Below the pieces are notes generated by a model. It saw only the letters and a list, made by a program, of their open reading frames with translations. It was not told where the DNA came from and searched no databases. Shown here piece after piece: positions 1 through 8,451 of a stretch of DNA of 64,000 bases. Source of the stretch: Demequina litoralis (GTDB taxonomy: Bacteria > Actinomycetota > Actinomycetes > Actinomycetales > Demequinaceae); NCBI RefSeq assembly GCF_030418455.1, contig NZ_JAUHPW010000001.1:248001-312000 (forward strand), written 5' to 3'. Position 1 is the first letter of the stretch, and each line of letters opens with the position of its first letter. Position numbers and translations under genes: made by a program.

Positions 1-1688
1 GCCAGGGTCGACGCGGTGGCCTCCTGGCGCGCGCGCGTCGCCTGCTTCGAGGCCTGCTTCTGGAGGCGCCCCAGCCGCTCCCGCAGCGCGGCGTACTCCA
101 TGAAGTCGCCCTTGTCGCACGCGGCCGCTTCGGCGTAGCCCTTGAGCGTCGAGTCGAGCTCGCGGGCCCGGCGGGCCTTGCCCACCACCGACTGGTCGGC
201 CTGGTACTGCGCGAAGGACATCTCGAGCACCTCGCGCGCCCGCCCGGCGCCCAGCTGTGCCACGAGGTTGACCGCCATGTTGTACGACGGCTGGAACGAG
301 CTGATGAGCGGGTACGTGCGCCGCGACGCGAGGCGGCCCAGCTGGGGCGCGTCGAAGCCGGGGTGCTCGACCACGACCGCGTGGCCCTCGACGTCGATGC
401 CGCGCCGTCCCGCGCGCCCGGTGAGCTGCGTGTACTCCCCCGCCGTGAGGTCCTTGTGGGCCTGCCCGTCCCACTTGACGAGCTTCTCGAGCACCACCGA
501 CCGGGCCGGCATGTTGATCCCCAGCGCGAGGGTCTCGGTCGCGTAGACCACCTTGATGAGGCCGGCCGCGAACAGCTCCTCGACCACCTCCTTGAACAGC
601 GGGATCATGCCCGCGTGGTGGGCGGCGATGCCCGCCTCGAGGTGGTCGCGCCAGCGGTGGTAGCCGAGCGCGCCCAGGTCGGCGGAGGGGACGCCCTCGC
701 ATCGTTCCTCGATGATGCGGGCGATCTCGTGCCGCTCGGCCTCGGTGGTGAGCACCATGCCGGAGGCCCGCACCTGGTCGACGGCGTCCTCGCAGCCCGC
801 GCGCGAGAACACGAACACGATCGCGGGCAGCAGGCCCTGCTGGTCGAGCACGTCGACCACCGCGAAGCGCGGCGGGGCGCGCCTGGCGGCGGGGCGCCGT
901 CCGCCCCGGGTGGGGCGTCCGCCGCCGCGGCCGTCGTCATGGCGGGCGCGCTTGGTGATGGCCTCGAGCTCGGGGTTGAGGCGCGGGGTCGGGCCGGGGT
1001 CCTGGGGGTCGACGCCGGGCGCGTAGAGGTCGAAGATGCCCTCGCGGAGCAGGGCGTGGGGCCACAGCGGGACGGGACGATGCTCGGACACCACCACGCG
1101 GGTGTCGCCGCGGACCTCGCCCAGCCAGGCGCCGAACTCCTCGGCGTTCGAGACTGTGGCGGACAGCGACACGATCGAGGTGCGCTCGGAGAGGTGGATG
1201 ATGACCTCCTCCCACACCGAGCCGCGGAAGCGGTCCGCGAGGTAGTGAACCTCGTCGAGGATCACCACACCCAGGCTGTCGAGCGTGTCGGAGCCCGCGT
1301 AGATCATGTTGCGCAGCACCTCGGTGGTCATCACGATGATGTCCGCCTCGTGGTTGAGCGTGGTGTCGCCCGTGAGCAGGCCCACGTTCTCGGGCCCGTA
1401 GACCTTGGCGAGGTCGTGGAACTTCTGGTTCGACAGCGCCTTGATCGGGGTCGTGTAGAACGCCTTCTCGCCCTTGCGGTAGGCGTGCCGCACCGCGTAC
1501 TCGCCCACGAGCGTCTTGCCCGCGCCGGTGGGCGCCGCGACCAGCACGCTATGGCCCTCGGCGACCGCCTCGCAGGCCTCCCGCTGGAACGGGTCGAGCG
1601 GGAAGGACAGCTCGGCCTCGAACTCGGCGAGGTCGGCGTGGCGGGCACGCGCGCGCGAGGCCGTGTACCGCTCGGCGGGGCTGGTCAT
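1..1688 (-). CDS. helY: Ski2/Mtr4-type DEVH-box RNA helicase (partial, 3' end outside window)
   Basis: This is a superfamily 2 helicase of the Ski2/Mtr4 group, called HelY in mycobacteria and presumed to act in RNA processing or decay. The first 562 codons are present and the C-terminus lies beyond the window edge. The Walker A motif APTGAGKT is at residues 52-59 and the Walker B DEVH box at 145-148; the SF2 motif TTPIKALSNQK follows Walker A. The ATG at 1688 is 9 bases after the stop of the lipid-kinase gene, and a possible -10 box (1695-1700) would make the mRNA leaderless. The order pafB-pafC-tatA-tatC-helY is common in Actinobacteria and supports the name. The family is certain; the cellular substrate is not known from sequence. 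Confidence 0.9.
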   Translation of the reverse strand, partial: MTSPAERYTASRARARHADLAEFEAELSFPLDPFQREACEAVAEGHSVLVAAPTGAGKTLVGEYAVRHAYRKGEKAFYTTPIKALSNQKFHDLAKVYGPENVGLLTGDTTLNHEADIIVMTTEVLRNMIYAGSDTLDSLGVVILDEVHYLADRFRGSVWEEVIIHLSERTSIVSLSATVSNAEEFGAWLGEVRGDTRVVVSEHRPVPLWPHALLREGIFDLYAPGVDPQDPGPTPRLNPELEAITKRARHDDGRGGGRPTRGGRRPAARRAPPRFAVVDVLDQQGLLPAIVFVFSRAGCEDAVDQVRASGMVLTTEAERHEIARIIEERCEGVPSADLGALGYHRWRDHLEAGIAAHHAGMIPLFKEVVEELFAAGLIKVVYATETLALGINMPARSVVLEKLVKWDGQAHKDLTAGEYTQLTGRAGRRGIDVEGHAVVVEHPGFDAPQLGRLASRRTYPLISSFQPSYNMAVNLVAQLGAGRAREVLEMSFAQYQADQSVVGKARRARELDSTLKGYAEAAACDKGDFMEYAALRERLGRLQKQASKQATRARQEATASTL

Positions 1689-1697
1689 GCCGCCAGG

Positions 1698-2624
1698 CTA
1701 CTTGCCTCCCAGGACGGTGAGGGCGCGCGGCGCGACGGTGACGGTGAGCGGCGTGGCGCCCACGAGCTCGCCGTCCGCGAAGGCGGGCGGGAGGGCCGCG
1801 CCGAGCGACCCGTCCGGCACGATCGTCACGGACTCGACCTGCTCGATGCGCACGAGCGGGTCCGTGACGTGGCTGCCGTCCCGCAGCTTCGCGAACAGCC
1901 GCACGATGTCCCGCTTCGACATGCCGTCGGCGGTCACCAGCTCGAGCCGGCCGTCGGTGACCGAGGACTCCGGGGAGATCACCAGCCCCCCGCCGAAGAC
2001 CGAGGCGTTCGCGATCGCGACGAGCGTGCAGCGCATCGTCCTCTCGCGGCCATCGGCCGTCACCCGCACCCCGTAGGGCCGGAAGCGGGGCACCTCGCGC
2101 GCGGTGGCGACCTTGTACTTGAGGGGGCCGCGCGGGAACGAGATCGCGCGCGCGTAGGACGCGACGGCGGCGTCCAGGCCAGCCGACAGGACCGCGCCGA
2201 AGTAGCGCGGGCTCGCCGGCTCCTCGATGGACCCGCCCTCGACCTTGCCCACGTCGACGCGCATCGTGTCGCCGCGCAGCCCGGCCTCGATGCGGGTGAC
2301 CGCGGCCGGGATGTCGTGCCGCGGCAGGCCGACGGATGCGGCGATGTCGTCGCCCGAGCCCGCAGCGACGATGCCGAGCGGCAGGTCGGTCTCCGCGCAC
2401 ACCTGGAGGCCCAGGTGGGCCATGCCGTCGCCGCCGACCACCACGAGGGCGTCCAGGGAGGCACGATGCGCGACCGCGGCCTCGTACGACGCCGCCCAGG
2501 AGCCGCGCGACAGGTCGACGAGGTGGTGGCCGCCGGCGGCCAGCGCCGCCTTCGCCTCCGCGCCCCTGCGTGCGCCCCGCCCCGACCCCGATGTCGGATT
2601 GGTGATGATGCCGACGGTCCTCAT
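1698..2624 (-). CDS. Diacylglycerol/sphingosine kinase-like lipid kinase (DAGK catalytic domain)
   Basis: A 308-residue protein of the DagK/YegS lipid kinase family, expected to phosphorylate diacylglycerol or a related lipid at the membrane with ATP. It starts MRTVGIITNPTSGSG, the usual N-terminal nucleotide-site strand and turn. It carries the GGDG signature at residues 64-67 (here GGDGM rather than GGDGT) and GSGDD at 89-93, where most relatives have GTGND. Both substitutions touch the ATP site, so activity or specificity may differ. The ATG overlaps the tatC stop by 4 bases (ATGA), so translation is probably coupled. The TAG stop lies within the putative -10 box of helY. The domain assignment is firm; the substrate is inferred only from the family. 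Confidence 0.8.
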   Translation of the reverse strand: MRTVGIITNPTSGSGRGARRGAEAKAALAAGGHHLVDLSRGSWAASYEAAVAHRASLDALVVVGGDGMAHLGLQVCAETDLPLGIVAAGSGDDIAASVGLPRHDIPAAVTRIEAGLRGDTMRVDVGKVEGGSIEEPASPRYFGAVLSAGLDAAVASYARAISFPRGPLKYKVATAREVPRFRPYGVRVTADGRERTMRCTLVAIANASVFGGGLVISPESSVTDGRLELVTADGMSKRDIVRLFAKLRDGSHVTDPLVRIEQVESVTIVPDGSLGAALPPAFADGELVGATPLTVTVAPRALTVLGGK

Positions 2625-3400
2625 ACCGCGGGGGTCCTCCCCCGGACCGCGCGTTCGCGCAGCACACCGACGCCGCACGCGGCGAAGTACAGCGCGACCA
2701 TGGGGCCGGCCATGAAGAGCATCGTGACCGCGTCCGGCGTGGGCGTGAGCACCGCGGCCGCGAGGAAGATGAGGAAGACCGCCCAGCGCCAGCCGCGCAG
2801 CCACGTGCGGGCCTGCACCAGGCCGGTCCAGGTAAGGGCGATCATCACGACCGGGAACACGAACGCGAGGCCGAAGGCCAGGATGAGGCGCATGGCGAAG
2901 GTCATGAACGTCTGCGCGTCGAGGAAGTTCGCGGCGCCCTCGGGCGTGAAGCCGGTGAGGATCGTGATGGCGCGCGGGAACACCCACCAGCCGAACAGCA
3001 CGCCGGCGGAGAACAGCGGGATCGCGGCGCCCAGGAAGCCGAACGTGTAGCGGCGCTCGCGGCGGTGCAGACCGGGCGCGATGAACGCCCACAGCTGGTA
3101 CAGCCACCACGGCGCGCTCACGATGAGGCCGATCACCAGCGACATCTTGATCTGCATGTCGAGCGCGGTCGCCACGCCCGAGAAGTTGACGGTGACGAGA
3201 GCGTCGTCGCGCTGCGCCGCGTCGAGGACGGGACGCTGGAGTGCCTCGAAGACCGGCGTGTAGAGGAACCAGCCCGCCACCATGCCGACCGCGAGGCCGG
3301 CGACGGCGAGGACGAGTCGCTTGCGGGCCTCCCTCAGATGCTCGGCCAGCGGCATCCGAGCATCGGGATTGCCCCCGCGCGCGCTACTTCTGGCCGTCAC
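2621..3400 (-). CDS. tatC: Sec-independent protein translocase subunit TatC
   Basis: TatC is the receptor of the twin-arginine system, which recognises RR signal peptides and exports folded proteins across the cytoplasmic membrane. The 259-residue protein has about six hydrophobic segments and the typical N-terminal motif MPLAEHLREARKRL, preceded by a short NPDAR-type leader as in other actinobacterial TatC proteins. For that reason I chose the GTG at 3400, which overlaps the tatA end by 17 bases; an ATG at 3355 is the alternative. It sits directly after tatA, and no tatB is visible here. A conserved Pro-rich region follows the first helix, as in the family. Confidence 0.93.
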   Translation of the reverse strand: MTARSSARGGNPDARMPLAEHLREARKRLVLAVAGLAVGMVAGWFLYTPVFEALQRPVLDAAQRDDALVTVNFSGVATALDMQIKMSLVIGLIVSAPWWLYQLWAFIAPGLHRRERRYTFGFLGAAIPLFSAGVLFGWWVFPRAITILTGFTPEGAANFLDAQTFMTFAMRLILAFGLAFVFPVVMIALTWTGLVQARTWLRGWRWAVFLIFLAAAVLTPTPDAVTMLFMAGPMVALYFAACGVGVLRERAVRGRTPAV

Positions 3401-3593
3401 GCGGCTCGTCCGAGGACGACGTCGCGGGCTTGTCGGTGTCGGCGTCGGACTTCTTGTCGTCCGTGAGGGAGCTGGTCTCGTCCTTGAGGATGCGCAGCGA
3501 CTGGCCGAGCGAGCGCGCGAGCTGCGGCAGCTTCGGCGCGCCGAACAGCAGCAGCACGATCAGCAGGATGATGAGGATCTCGCGGGGTCCCAT
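3384..3593 (-). CDS. tatA: Sec-independent protein translocase subunit TatA
   Basis: A 69-residue TatA subunit that forms the pore-like assembly of the twin-arginine translocase. It has the family layout: a short N-terminus (MGPREI), one membrane helix at about residues 5-20, the FGAPKLP hinge, then an amphipathic helix (LARSLGQSLRILKDE) and a charged, disordered Asp/Lys/Ser-rich tail. A good ribosome site (AAGGAG) precedes the ATG by 6 bases. It follows pafC with a 33-base gap and precedes tatC, matching the conserved actinobacterial order. Confidence 0.95.
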   Translation of the reverse strand: MGPREILIILLIVLLLFGAPKLPQLARSLGQSLRILKDETSSLTDDKKSDADTDKPATSSSDEPRDGQK

Positions 3594-3626
3594 GATGCTC
3601 CTTAAGGCGGGGTGCTGGCGGACAGT

Positions 3627-4535
3627 CTAGCCCTGGACGTCGAGCACGGAACGCGCCTGCCGGTGCAGCTCGTCGACCAGGCGGTTCGGCTGCACCTCCC
3701 GCAGGTGCGGCGCGACCGACAGCAGGCGGCCCGCGACGAAGGCGGCGTCCGCGACGTCGAACGTGGCGATCACGTCCTCCTCGGCGTCCTCGATCGCGAC
3801 GCCTGGCATGTCCTCGAGCGCGTACCTGCCCGAGCGGGCGATGCGCACCGTCGCCCGGAAGGCGGGCGTGAGGGTGAAGCCGGCGGAGTCCGTGGGCGGG
3901 TGCTCGACGGCGGCGTCGAGCACCGTGACCGCGGCGATCCGGTCGAGGCGCAGCACGCGGTAGTCCTGCGCGCGGCGGCAGAAGCACTCGAGGTACGCGT
4001 GGCCGTCGATGACGACGAGGCGGTGCGGGTCGACGACGCGGGTGGTGCGGCGGTCCTGCGCGTCGACGTACTCGACCTCCGCGAGGCGGTAGCGGCGCAT
4101 CGCCTCGAGCAGGGGCTCGCGGGTCTCGTCGGGCACGTGGTCGTCGCCCAGCACGGTGACGGGCTCCTGGAGCGCGCCGCGGAGCTTGTCGAGGACCTGG
4201 GTGCCGGCCTCGGGCAGCGCGCCCGCCGCACCCATGGTCGACAGCGCGCCCACGAGCGCCACGGCCTCGCGGGGCGAGAGCCGCACCTGGGAGACGCCGT
4301 CGTTGCGCACGAGCGCCGCGATGTCCGCGTCGTACGCGTCGGCGGAGAAGTCGATGGGGAACCACGAGTCGCCGGGCTCCGACGCGACCCACAGCGCGTT
4401 GAGGTCGGCGCGCACCTGCGCGACCGTCACCCCGAAGTGCTCGGCGAGCTCCGCGAACGGCGTGTCGCCGTGCCTCTCGACGTACGTGAGGATGCCGAGC
4501 ATCCGCACCAGCCTGTCCGTCGCCTGCTCAGCCAC
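3627..4535 (-). CDS. pafC: WYL-domain transcriptional regulator PafC
   Basis: A 302-residue protein with an N-terminal winged helix-turn-helix region (about residues 1-75) and a WYL domain in the middle (about 140-210). PafC forms a complex with PafB that activates many DNA-damage genes in mycobacteria independently of LexA/RecA. The start overlaps the pafB end by 8 bases, so the two are translationally coupled, as expected for partners made in equal amounts. The gene names reflect the usual linkage to the Pup-proteasome accessory gene pafA. No pafA, prcBA or pup gene is in this window. Confidence 0.88.
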   Translation of the reverse strand: MAEQATDRLVRMLGILTYVERHGDTPFAELAEHFGVTVAQVRADLNALWVASEPGDSWFPIDFSADAYDADIAALVRNDGVSQVRLSPREAVALVGALSTMGAAGALPEAGTQVLDKLRGALQEPVTVLGDDHVPDETREPLLEAMRRYRLAEVEYVDAQDRRTTRVVDPHRLVVIDGHAYLECFCRRAQDYRVLRLDRIAAVTVLDAAVEHPPTDSAGFTLTPAFRATVRIARSGRYALEDMPGVAIEDAEEDVIATFDVADAAFVAGRLLSVAPHLREVQPNRLVDELHRQARSVLDVQG

Positions 4536-5502
4536 GCGCCACCTCCAGCGCCGCGGTCGCGGCCCTCGTCACCGCATCGGCTAGCTCCTTGGGCGAGACG
4601 ATGCGGGCTCCCCCGGCGAGCGCGAGCACCTCCGCCACGAGGGCGTCGGCGTGCGCGTACTCGACGTCGTAGAGGTCCCAGCCGCCGTCGACGCCGGCGG
4701 CGGTGCCGCGACGGCGCACGGCGTGGCCCGACTCGGGGCGGACGGCCACGCGGGCGGTGCGCACGTCCTCGCTCTCGCCGAGGGCGCCGAGGGGGATCTC
4801 CTCGGGGATGTCGTAGGCGCCGGGCTCCCCCACGGGGGTGACGGCGCCGCCGATGCGCTGCACACGGAAGGTGCGTGCGGCCTCGCGGTCGCGGTCGAAG
4901 CCGATGACGTACGGGACGCCCGCGCGCAGCACCACGCGCCACGGCTCGATGGTGCGGGTGCCCGCGCCCGAGCTCGACGAGGAGTACTCGAAGCGGACCG
5001 TGCAGCGGTCGGCGACGGCCTCGACCAGGGCGGCCACCGCATCGTTCCCCACGGCGGGCAGCGCCGCGAAGGGCAGCTCGACGCGCGGGCCGTGCTCGGC
5101 GGAGGATGCGAGCTTCATGACGGCCTGGGTCGCATCGGAGCCGAGGACGGCGCCACGCCAGTAGTCCGTCGCGACGCCCAGCACCGCGAGTTCCGCGGCG
5201 GTGAGGTCGAGCGCCGGCATCGCCGCCTCCGCCGGGCGGATGCGGTAGCCGATCTCGTCGCCGTGGACCGGGTCCTCGACCGTCTCGACCGGGACGCCGA
5301 GCTCGCGCAGCTCCTTCTTGTCGCGCTCGAACATGCGCTCGAAGCTCTGCTCCGCCTTGCGGACCTCCTCCTCGGAGGCGCCGTGCGGGAGCGGCTCGTA
5401 GCCCTCGATGGTGTCGCGGATCTGGTCCCGCGTGAGGCGGTGCCGGGTGCTCGAGAGGCCGATGATGAGGTTGAGGAGGCGCTGGTGCTTGGGGACCGCC
5501 AT
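4528..5502 (-). CDS. pafB: WYL-domain transcriptional regulator PafB
   Basis: A 324-residue WYL-domain regulator. The N-terminus (MAVPKHQRLLNLIIGLSSTRH) is a winged-helix DNA-binding region of the type found in PafB, with a linker to a WYL domain around residues 140-220 (IEPWRVVLRAGVPYVIGFDRD). It should act with PafC as an activator of the mycobacterial-type DNA damage response. The ATG shares one base with the hisG stop (TGATG), so it is the fourth gene of a tightly packed run hisE-hisG-pafB-pafC. The two WYL proteins are paralogues of each other. Confidence 0.88.
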   Translation of the reverse strand: MAVPKHQRLLNLIIGLSSTRHRLTRDQIRDTIEGYEPLPHGASEEEVRKAEQSFERMFERDKKELRELGVPVETVEDPVHGDEIGYRIRPAEAAMPALDLTAAELAVLGVATDYWRGAVLGSDATQAVMKLASSAEHGPRVELPFAALPAVGNDAVAALVEAVADRCTVRFEYSSSSSGAGTRTIEPWRVVLRAGVPYVIGFDRDREAARTFRVQRIGGAVTPVGEPGAYDIPEEIPLGALGESEDVRTARVAVRPESGHAVRRRGTAAGVDGGWDLYDVEYAHADALVAEVLALAGGARIVSPKELADAVTRAATAALEVARG

Positions 5503-6344
5503 CAGACGCGGACCGCGAGCAGCTCGGTGGTGAGGATCGCGCGGGCGCCCACCGCGTACAGGGCGTCCATGATGTGGTTCATCTCGGCGCGCGGCACCAT
5601 GACGCGGACGGCGTGCCAGTCCGAGCCGTGCAGCGGCGTCACCGTCGGGGCCTCGAAGCCGGGGCTGACCGCGATGGCCGCGTCGAGGCGGTCGGAGGGC
5701 ACGTCGTAGTCGACGAGCACGAAGCGGCGGGCGGTGAGGACGCCGCGGAGGCGACCCGTGAGGATCGCGATGTCCTCCACCGGCGCGTCCTGCGCGCGGA
5801 TGAGGATCGCCTCGGAGCCCAGGATCGGGTCGCCGAAGATCTCGAGGCCGGCGGCGCGCAGCGTGGTGCCGGTCGACACCACGTCGGCGACCACGTCGGC
5901 GACGCCGAGGCGCACCGACGACTCGACGGCGCCGTCGAGGCGGACCACGTGCGCGGTGACGCCGTGCGAGGCGAGGTGCTGCTCGACCAGGCGCGGGTAG
6001 CTGGTGGCGACGCGCTTGCCGTCGATGTCGAGGATCGACGAGGCTACGCCCGGGGCGGCGGCGTAGCGGAAGGTCGAGCCGCCGAATCCGAGCTCGAGGT
6101 GCTCGACGGCGTCCGCGCCGGAGTCGATGAGCAGGTCGCGGCCGGTGATGCCGGCGTCGACCGTGCCGGCGCCCACGTAGACGGCGACGTCGCGCGGACG
6201 CAGGAAGAAGAACTCGACGTCGTTGCGCTCGTCGACGAGCACCAGCTCGCGCGGGTCGCGGCGCTGCTTGTAGCCGGCCTCCTTGAGGAGCTGCACGGCG
6301 GGGTCGGACAGGGAGCCCTTGTTGGGCACGGCGATGCGGAGCAC
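5502..6344 (-). CDS. hisG: ATP phosphoribosyltransferase (long form)
   Basis: HisG catalyses the first, feedback-controlled step of histidine synthesis, joining ATP and PRPP. The 280-residue protein is the long, self-sufficient form: two periplasmic-binding-like catalytic lobes (about 1-205) and a C-terminal ferredoxin-like regulatory domain (about 206-280) that binds histidine, so no HisZ is needed. The start MLRIAVPNKGSL and the segment DVVSTGTTLRAAGL near residue 155 (PRPP loop) are typical. A GTG at 6344 is preceded by GGGGAGAG. hisE lies immediately upstream (9-base gap), giving enzymes 1 and 2 of the pathway together. Confidence 0.95.
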   Translation of the reverse strand: MLRIAVPNKGSLSDPAVQLLKEAGYKQRRDPRELVLVDERNDVEFFFLRPRDVAVYVGAGTVDAGITGRDLLIDSGADAVEHLELGFGGSTFRYAAAPGVASSILDIDGKRVATSYPRLVEQHLASHGVTAHVVRLDGAVESSVRLGVADVVADVVSTGTTLRAAGLEIFGDPILGSEAILIRAQDAPVEDIAILTGRLRGVLTARRFVLVDYDVPSDRLDAAIAVSPGFEAPTVTPLHGSDWHAVRVMVPRAEMNHIMDALYAVGARAILTTELLAVRV

Positions 6345-6353
6345 TTCTCTCCC

Positions 6354-6617
6354 CTAGAGGTTCTTGTAGACGTCGTCGAGCGTGAGGCCCTTGGCCACCA
6401 TCATCACCTGCGCCCAGTAGAGCAGCTGGGAGATCTCCTCGGCGGCCTCCTCGGGCGTCTGGTACTCGGAGGCCATCCAGGACTCGGCGGCCTCCTCGAC
6501 CAGCTTCTTGCCGATGGCATGGACGCCCTTGTCAAGCATCGCGACGGTGCTCGATCCCTCGGGGCGCTCCACGGCGCGGCGCTGCAGCTCTTCGAACAGG
6601 CTCTCGAACGTCTTCAC
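6354..6617 (-). CDS. hisE: Phosphoribosyl-ATP pyrophosphohydrolase
   Basis: HisE hydrolyses phosphoribosyl-ATP to phosphoribosyl-AMP, the second step of histidine synthesis. The 87-residue protein has the all-alpha MazG-like fold signature, with acidic residues in VEEAAESW and [19 protein letters not shown] that bind magnesium. I chose the GTG at 6617 because the reading frame gives the family start [11 protein letters not shown]. No ribosome-binding sequence is visible in front of it. Instead TAGGCT lies 7 bases upstream, which suggests a leaderless mRNA. It begins a new transcript after the rib genes and is followed closely by hisG. Confidence 0.92.
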   Translation of the reverse strand: MKTFESLFEELQRRAVERPEGSSTVAMLDKGVHAIGKKLVEEAAESWMASEYQTPEEAAEEISQLLYWAQVMMVAKGLTLDDVYKNL

Positions 6618-6630
6618 GCCCGCCAGCCTA
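6615..6630 (-). promoter_or_regulatory. Putative leaderless promoter of hisE (-10 TAGGCT)
   Basis: The hexamer TAGGCT occupies 6625-6630 on the minus strand, 7 bases before the GTG, so transcription would begin at or next to the start codon. No clear -35 hexamer is visible at 16-19 bases. The same box recurs before other genes in this window. Confidence 0.5.
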
Positions 6631-6658
6631 TCGGGGTTGACGATTCCCAATGGAGCAT

Positions 6659-6724
6659 GTGACAGAAGTGAGGGGTGTGGCGCCCGGGGCCGGCGCCGCC
6701 GCGCCCGGCAACCCCACCTGTCAC
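6659..6724 (-). terminator. Imperfect inverted repeat after ribH, possible terminator
   Basis: GTGACAG (6659-6665) pairs with CTGTCAC (6718-6724), and the interior is very GC-rich with GGCGCC repeats that can fold on their own. It lies between ribH and hisE on the minus strand, at the end of the rib operon. There is no clear T-run, so termination here is plausible rather than demonstrated. Confidence 0.35.
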
Positions 6725-6748
6725 CCTTGTCATTGGCAGTCGACAGAG

Positions 6749-7213
6749 CTACAGGCCCTTGAGCACCACCGCGGTCGCCAGCGCGGCCTCGACGGCCTCC
6801 GCGCCCTTGTCCTCGCTGGAGCCGGGCAGGCCCGCGCGGTCGAGGGCCTGCGCATCGTCGTCGGTGGTGAGGATGCCGAAGCCCACCGGGGTCGCGTGGG
6901 TGCGCGCCACGTCCGTGAGGCCGCGGGTGACGGCGTCGCAGACGTACTCGAAGTGCGGGGTGCCGCCGCGGATCACGACGCCGAGGCACGCGATCGCGTC
7001 CGCGCCCTTCCGAGCGAGCGCCTCGGCGACCACCGGCAGCTCGAAGGCGCCCGGAACGCGCGTGACGCGGTACGCGGCGCCGGCCTTCTCGGCGGCGCGG
7101 ATCGCGCCGGCGACGAGGCCGTCCATCACCTCGGTGTGCCACAGGCTCGCGACGATCTCGATGGTGAGGTCGTTCGCGTCGACCTCGACGACGGGTGCTC
7201 CGGCACCGCTCAT
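6749..7213 (-). CDS. ribH: 6,7-dimethyl-8-ribityllumazine synthase
   Basis: RibH condenses the pyrimidine intermediate with 3,4-dihydroxy-2-butanone 4-phosphate to give lumazine, the penultimate step of riboflavin synthesis. At 154 residues it is the normal length. The substrate-binding segment [16 protein letters not shown] (about 52-67) and the phosphate-site segment [15 protein letters not shown] (about 80-94) are intact, with the catalytic His in PHFEYV. The ATG overlaps the ribBA stop by 4 bases (ATGA). It is the last of four contiguous rib genes. Confidence 0.96.
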   Translation of the reverse strand: MSGAGAPVVEVDANDLTIEIVASLWHTEVMDGLVAGAIRAAEKAGAAYRVTRVPGAFELPVVAEALARKGADAIACLGVVIRGGTPHFEYVCDAVTRGLTDVARTHATPVGFGILTTDDDAQALDRAGLPGSSEDKGAEAVEAALATAVVLKGL

Positions 7214-8451
7214 GCGTTGTCTCCCAACAGGTGGCCCATCCGCTCGATCTTGGTGCGGAGGTACTGCTCGTTCTCGGGGTGGGCGCCCACGCGGTGCGGG
7301 ATGCGCTCGATGCAGTCGACGCCCGACGCGCGCAGGCCCTCGACCTTCGCCGGGTTGTTCGTCAGCAGCCGGATGCGGGTGAGGCCCAGGTCGTGCAGGA
7401 TCGAGGCGGCGGCGCCGTACTCGCGGCGGTCGACCGGCAGCCCCAGGTGGGTGTTCGCGTCGACGGTGTCGAGCCCGTCGTCCTGGAGTGCGTAGGCCTG
7501 GATCTTCGCGGCGATGCCGATGCCGCGGCCCTCGTGGCCGCGCAGGTACACCACCGCGCCGCCGTCCTCGACGATGCGCGCGATGGCGGCGTCGAGCTGC
7601 GGGCCGCAGTCGCAGCGCTGCGAGCCGAAGGCGTCGCCCGTGAGGCACTCGGAGTGCACGCGCACCACCGGCACGGTCCCCGCCTTGGGCGGCACCACGA
7701 GCGCGACATGCTCGTCGCCGGTGCGTGCATCCCGGTAGGCATGGATCGTCACCTCGCCGTGCGCGGTCGGCAGGCGCGACTCCCCCACGTGGAGGACGCG
7801 CTCGGGGCGCGCCGCGATGGGCGGCGGCTGGTCGCCCACGGCACGGCGGTAGTCGATGAGATCCGCGATGGTGAGGAACGTGAGGCCGTCACGCTCGGCG
7901 ATCGCGGTCGCGTCGCCCTGCCGCATCATCGTGCCGTCGTCGTTGACCATCTCGCCGATGACGCCCACGGGCGACAGGCCCGCGAGGCGGCACAGGTCGA
8001 CGCATGCCTCGGTGTGGCCGGGACGATGCAGGACGCCGCCGGGCACGGCGCGCAGGGGCAGCACGTGGCCGGGACGGATGAGGTCGTCGGCGGCCGCGTC
8101 CGGGTTGGCCAGCACCTTGAGGGTGGTGGTGCGGTCCGCGGCGGAGATGCCGGTGGTGACGCCGGCCGCCGCGTCGACGGACACCGTGTAGGCGGTGCGG
8201 CGAGGGTCCTGGCTGCTGGGCACCATGAGCGGCAGGTTGAGGGCGTCCGCGCGCTCGGTCGGCATGGGCGCGCACAGGTAGCCGCTCGAGTGGCGGATGC
8301 CCCACGCGATCCAGTCGACCGTCGCGGTCTCCGCGGCCATGATGAAGTCGGCCTCGTCCTCCCGGTCGCGCGAGTCCGACACGAGCACCGGCTTGCCGGC
8401 GCGCATGTCCTCGAGCGCCTGCTCGACGAGGGCGATGACGTCGACGCTCAT
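7210..8451 (-). CDS. ribBA: Bifunctional DHBP synthase / GTP cyclohydrolase II
   Basis: A 413-residue fusion. The N-terminal half (about 1-205) is 3,4-dihydroxy-2-butanone 4-phosphate synthase, with the acidic [17 protein letters not shown] motif at about 25-41. The C-terminal half is GTP cyclohydrolase II, with its zinc Cys set in [18 protein letters not shown] and the RGHEGRGIG loop. Together they supply both branches of riboflavin synthesis, from ribulose 5-phosphate and GTP. The start overlaps the ribE stop by 4 bases. Both domains keep the residues expected for activity. Confidence 0.96.
   Translation of the reverse strand: MSVDVIALVEQALEDMRAGKPVLVSDSRDREDEADFIMAAETATVDWIAWGIRHSSGYLCAPMPTERADALNLPLMVPSSQDPRRTAYTVSVDAAAGVTTGISAADRTTTLKVLANPDAAADDLIRPGHVLPLRAVPGGVLHRPGHTEACVDLCRLAGLSPVGVIGEMVNDDGTMMRQGDATAIAERDGLTFLTIADLIDYRRAVGDQPPPIAARPERVLHVGESRLPTAHGEVTIHAYRDARTGDEHVALVVPPKAGTVPVVRVHSECLTGDAFGSQRCDCGPQLDAAIARIVEDGGAVVYLRGHEGRGIGIAAKIQAYALQDDGLDTVDANTHLGLPVDRREYGAAASILHDLGLTRIRLLTNNPAKVEGLRASGVDCIERIPHRVGAHPENEQYLRTKIERMGHLLGDNA

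Noticed and set aside
363-3050. Long open frame on the plus strand (895 codons) opposite helY, the lipid kinase and tatC
   Set aside because: High-GC shadow frame: low-complexity Arg/Gly/His-rich translation, no ribosome site, and the minus strand carries recognised genes.
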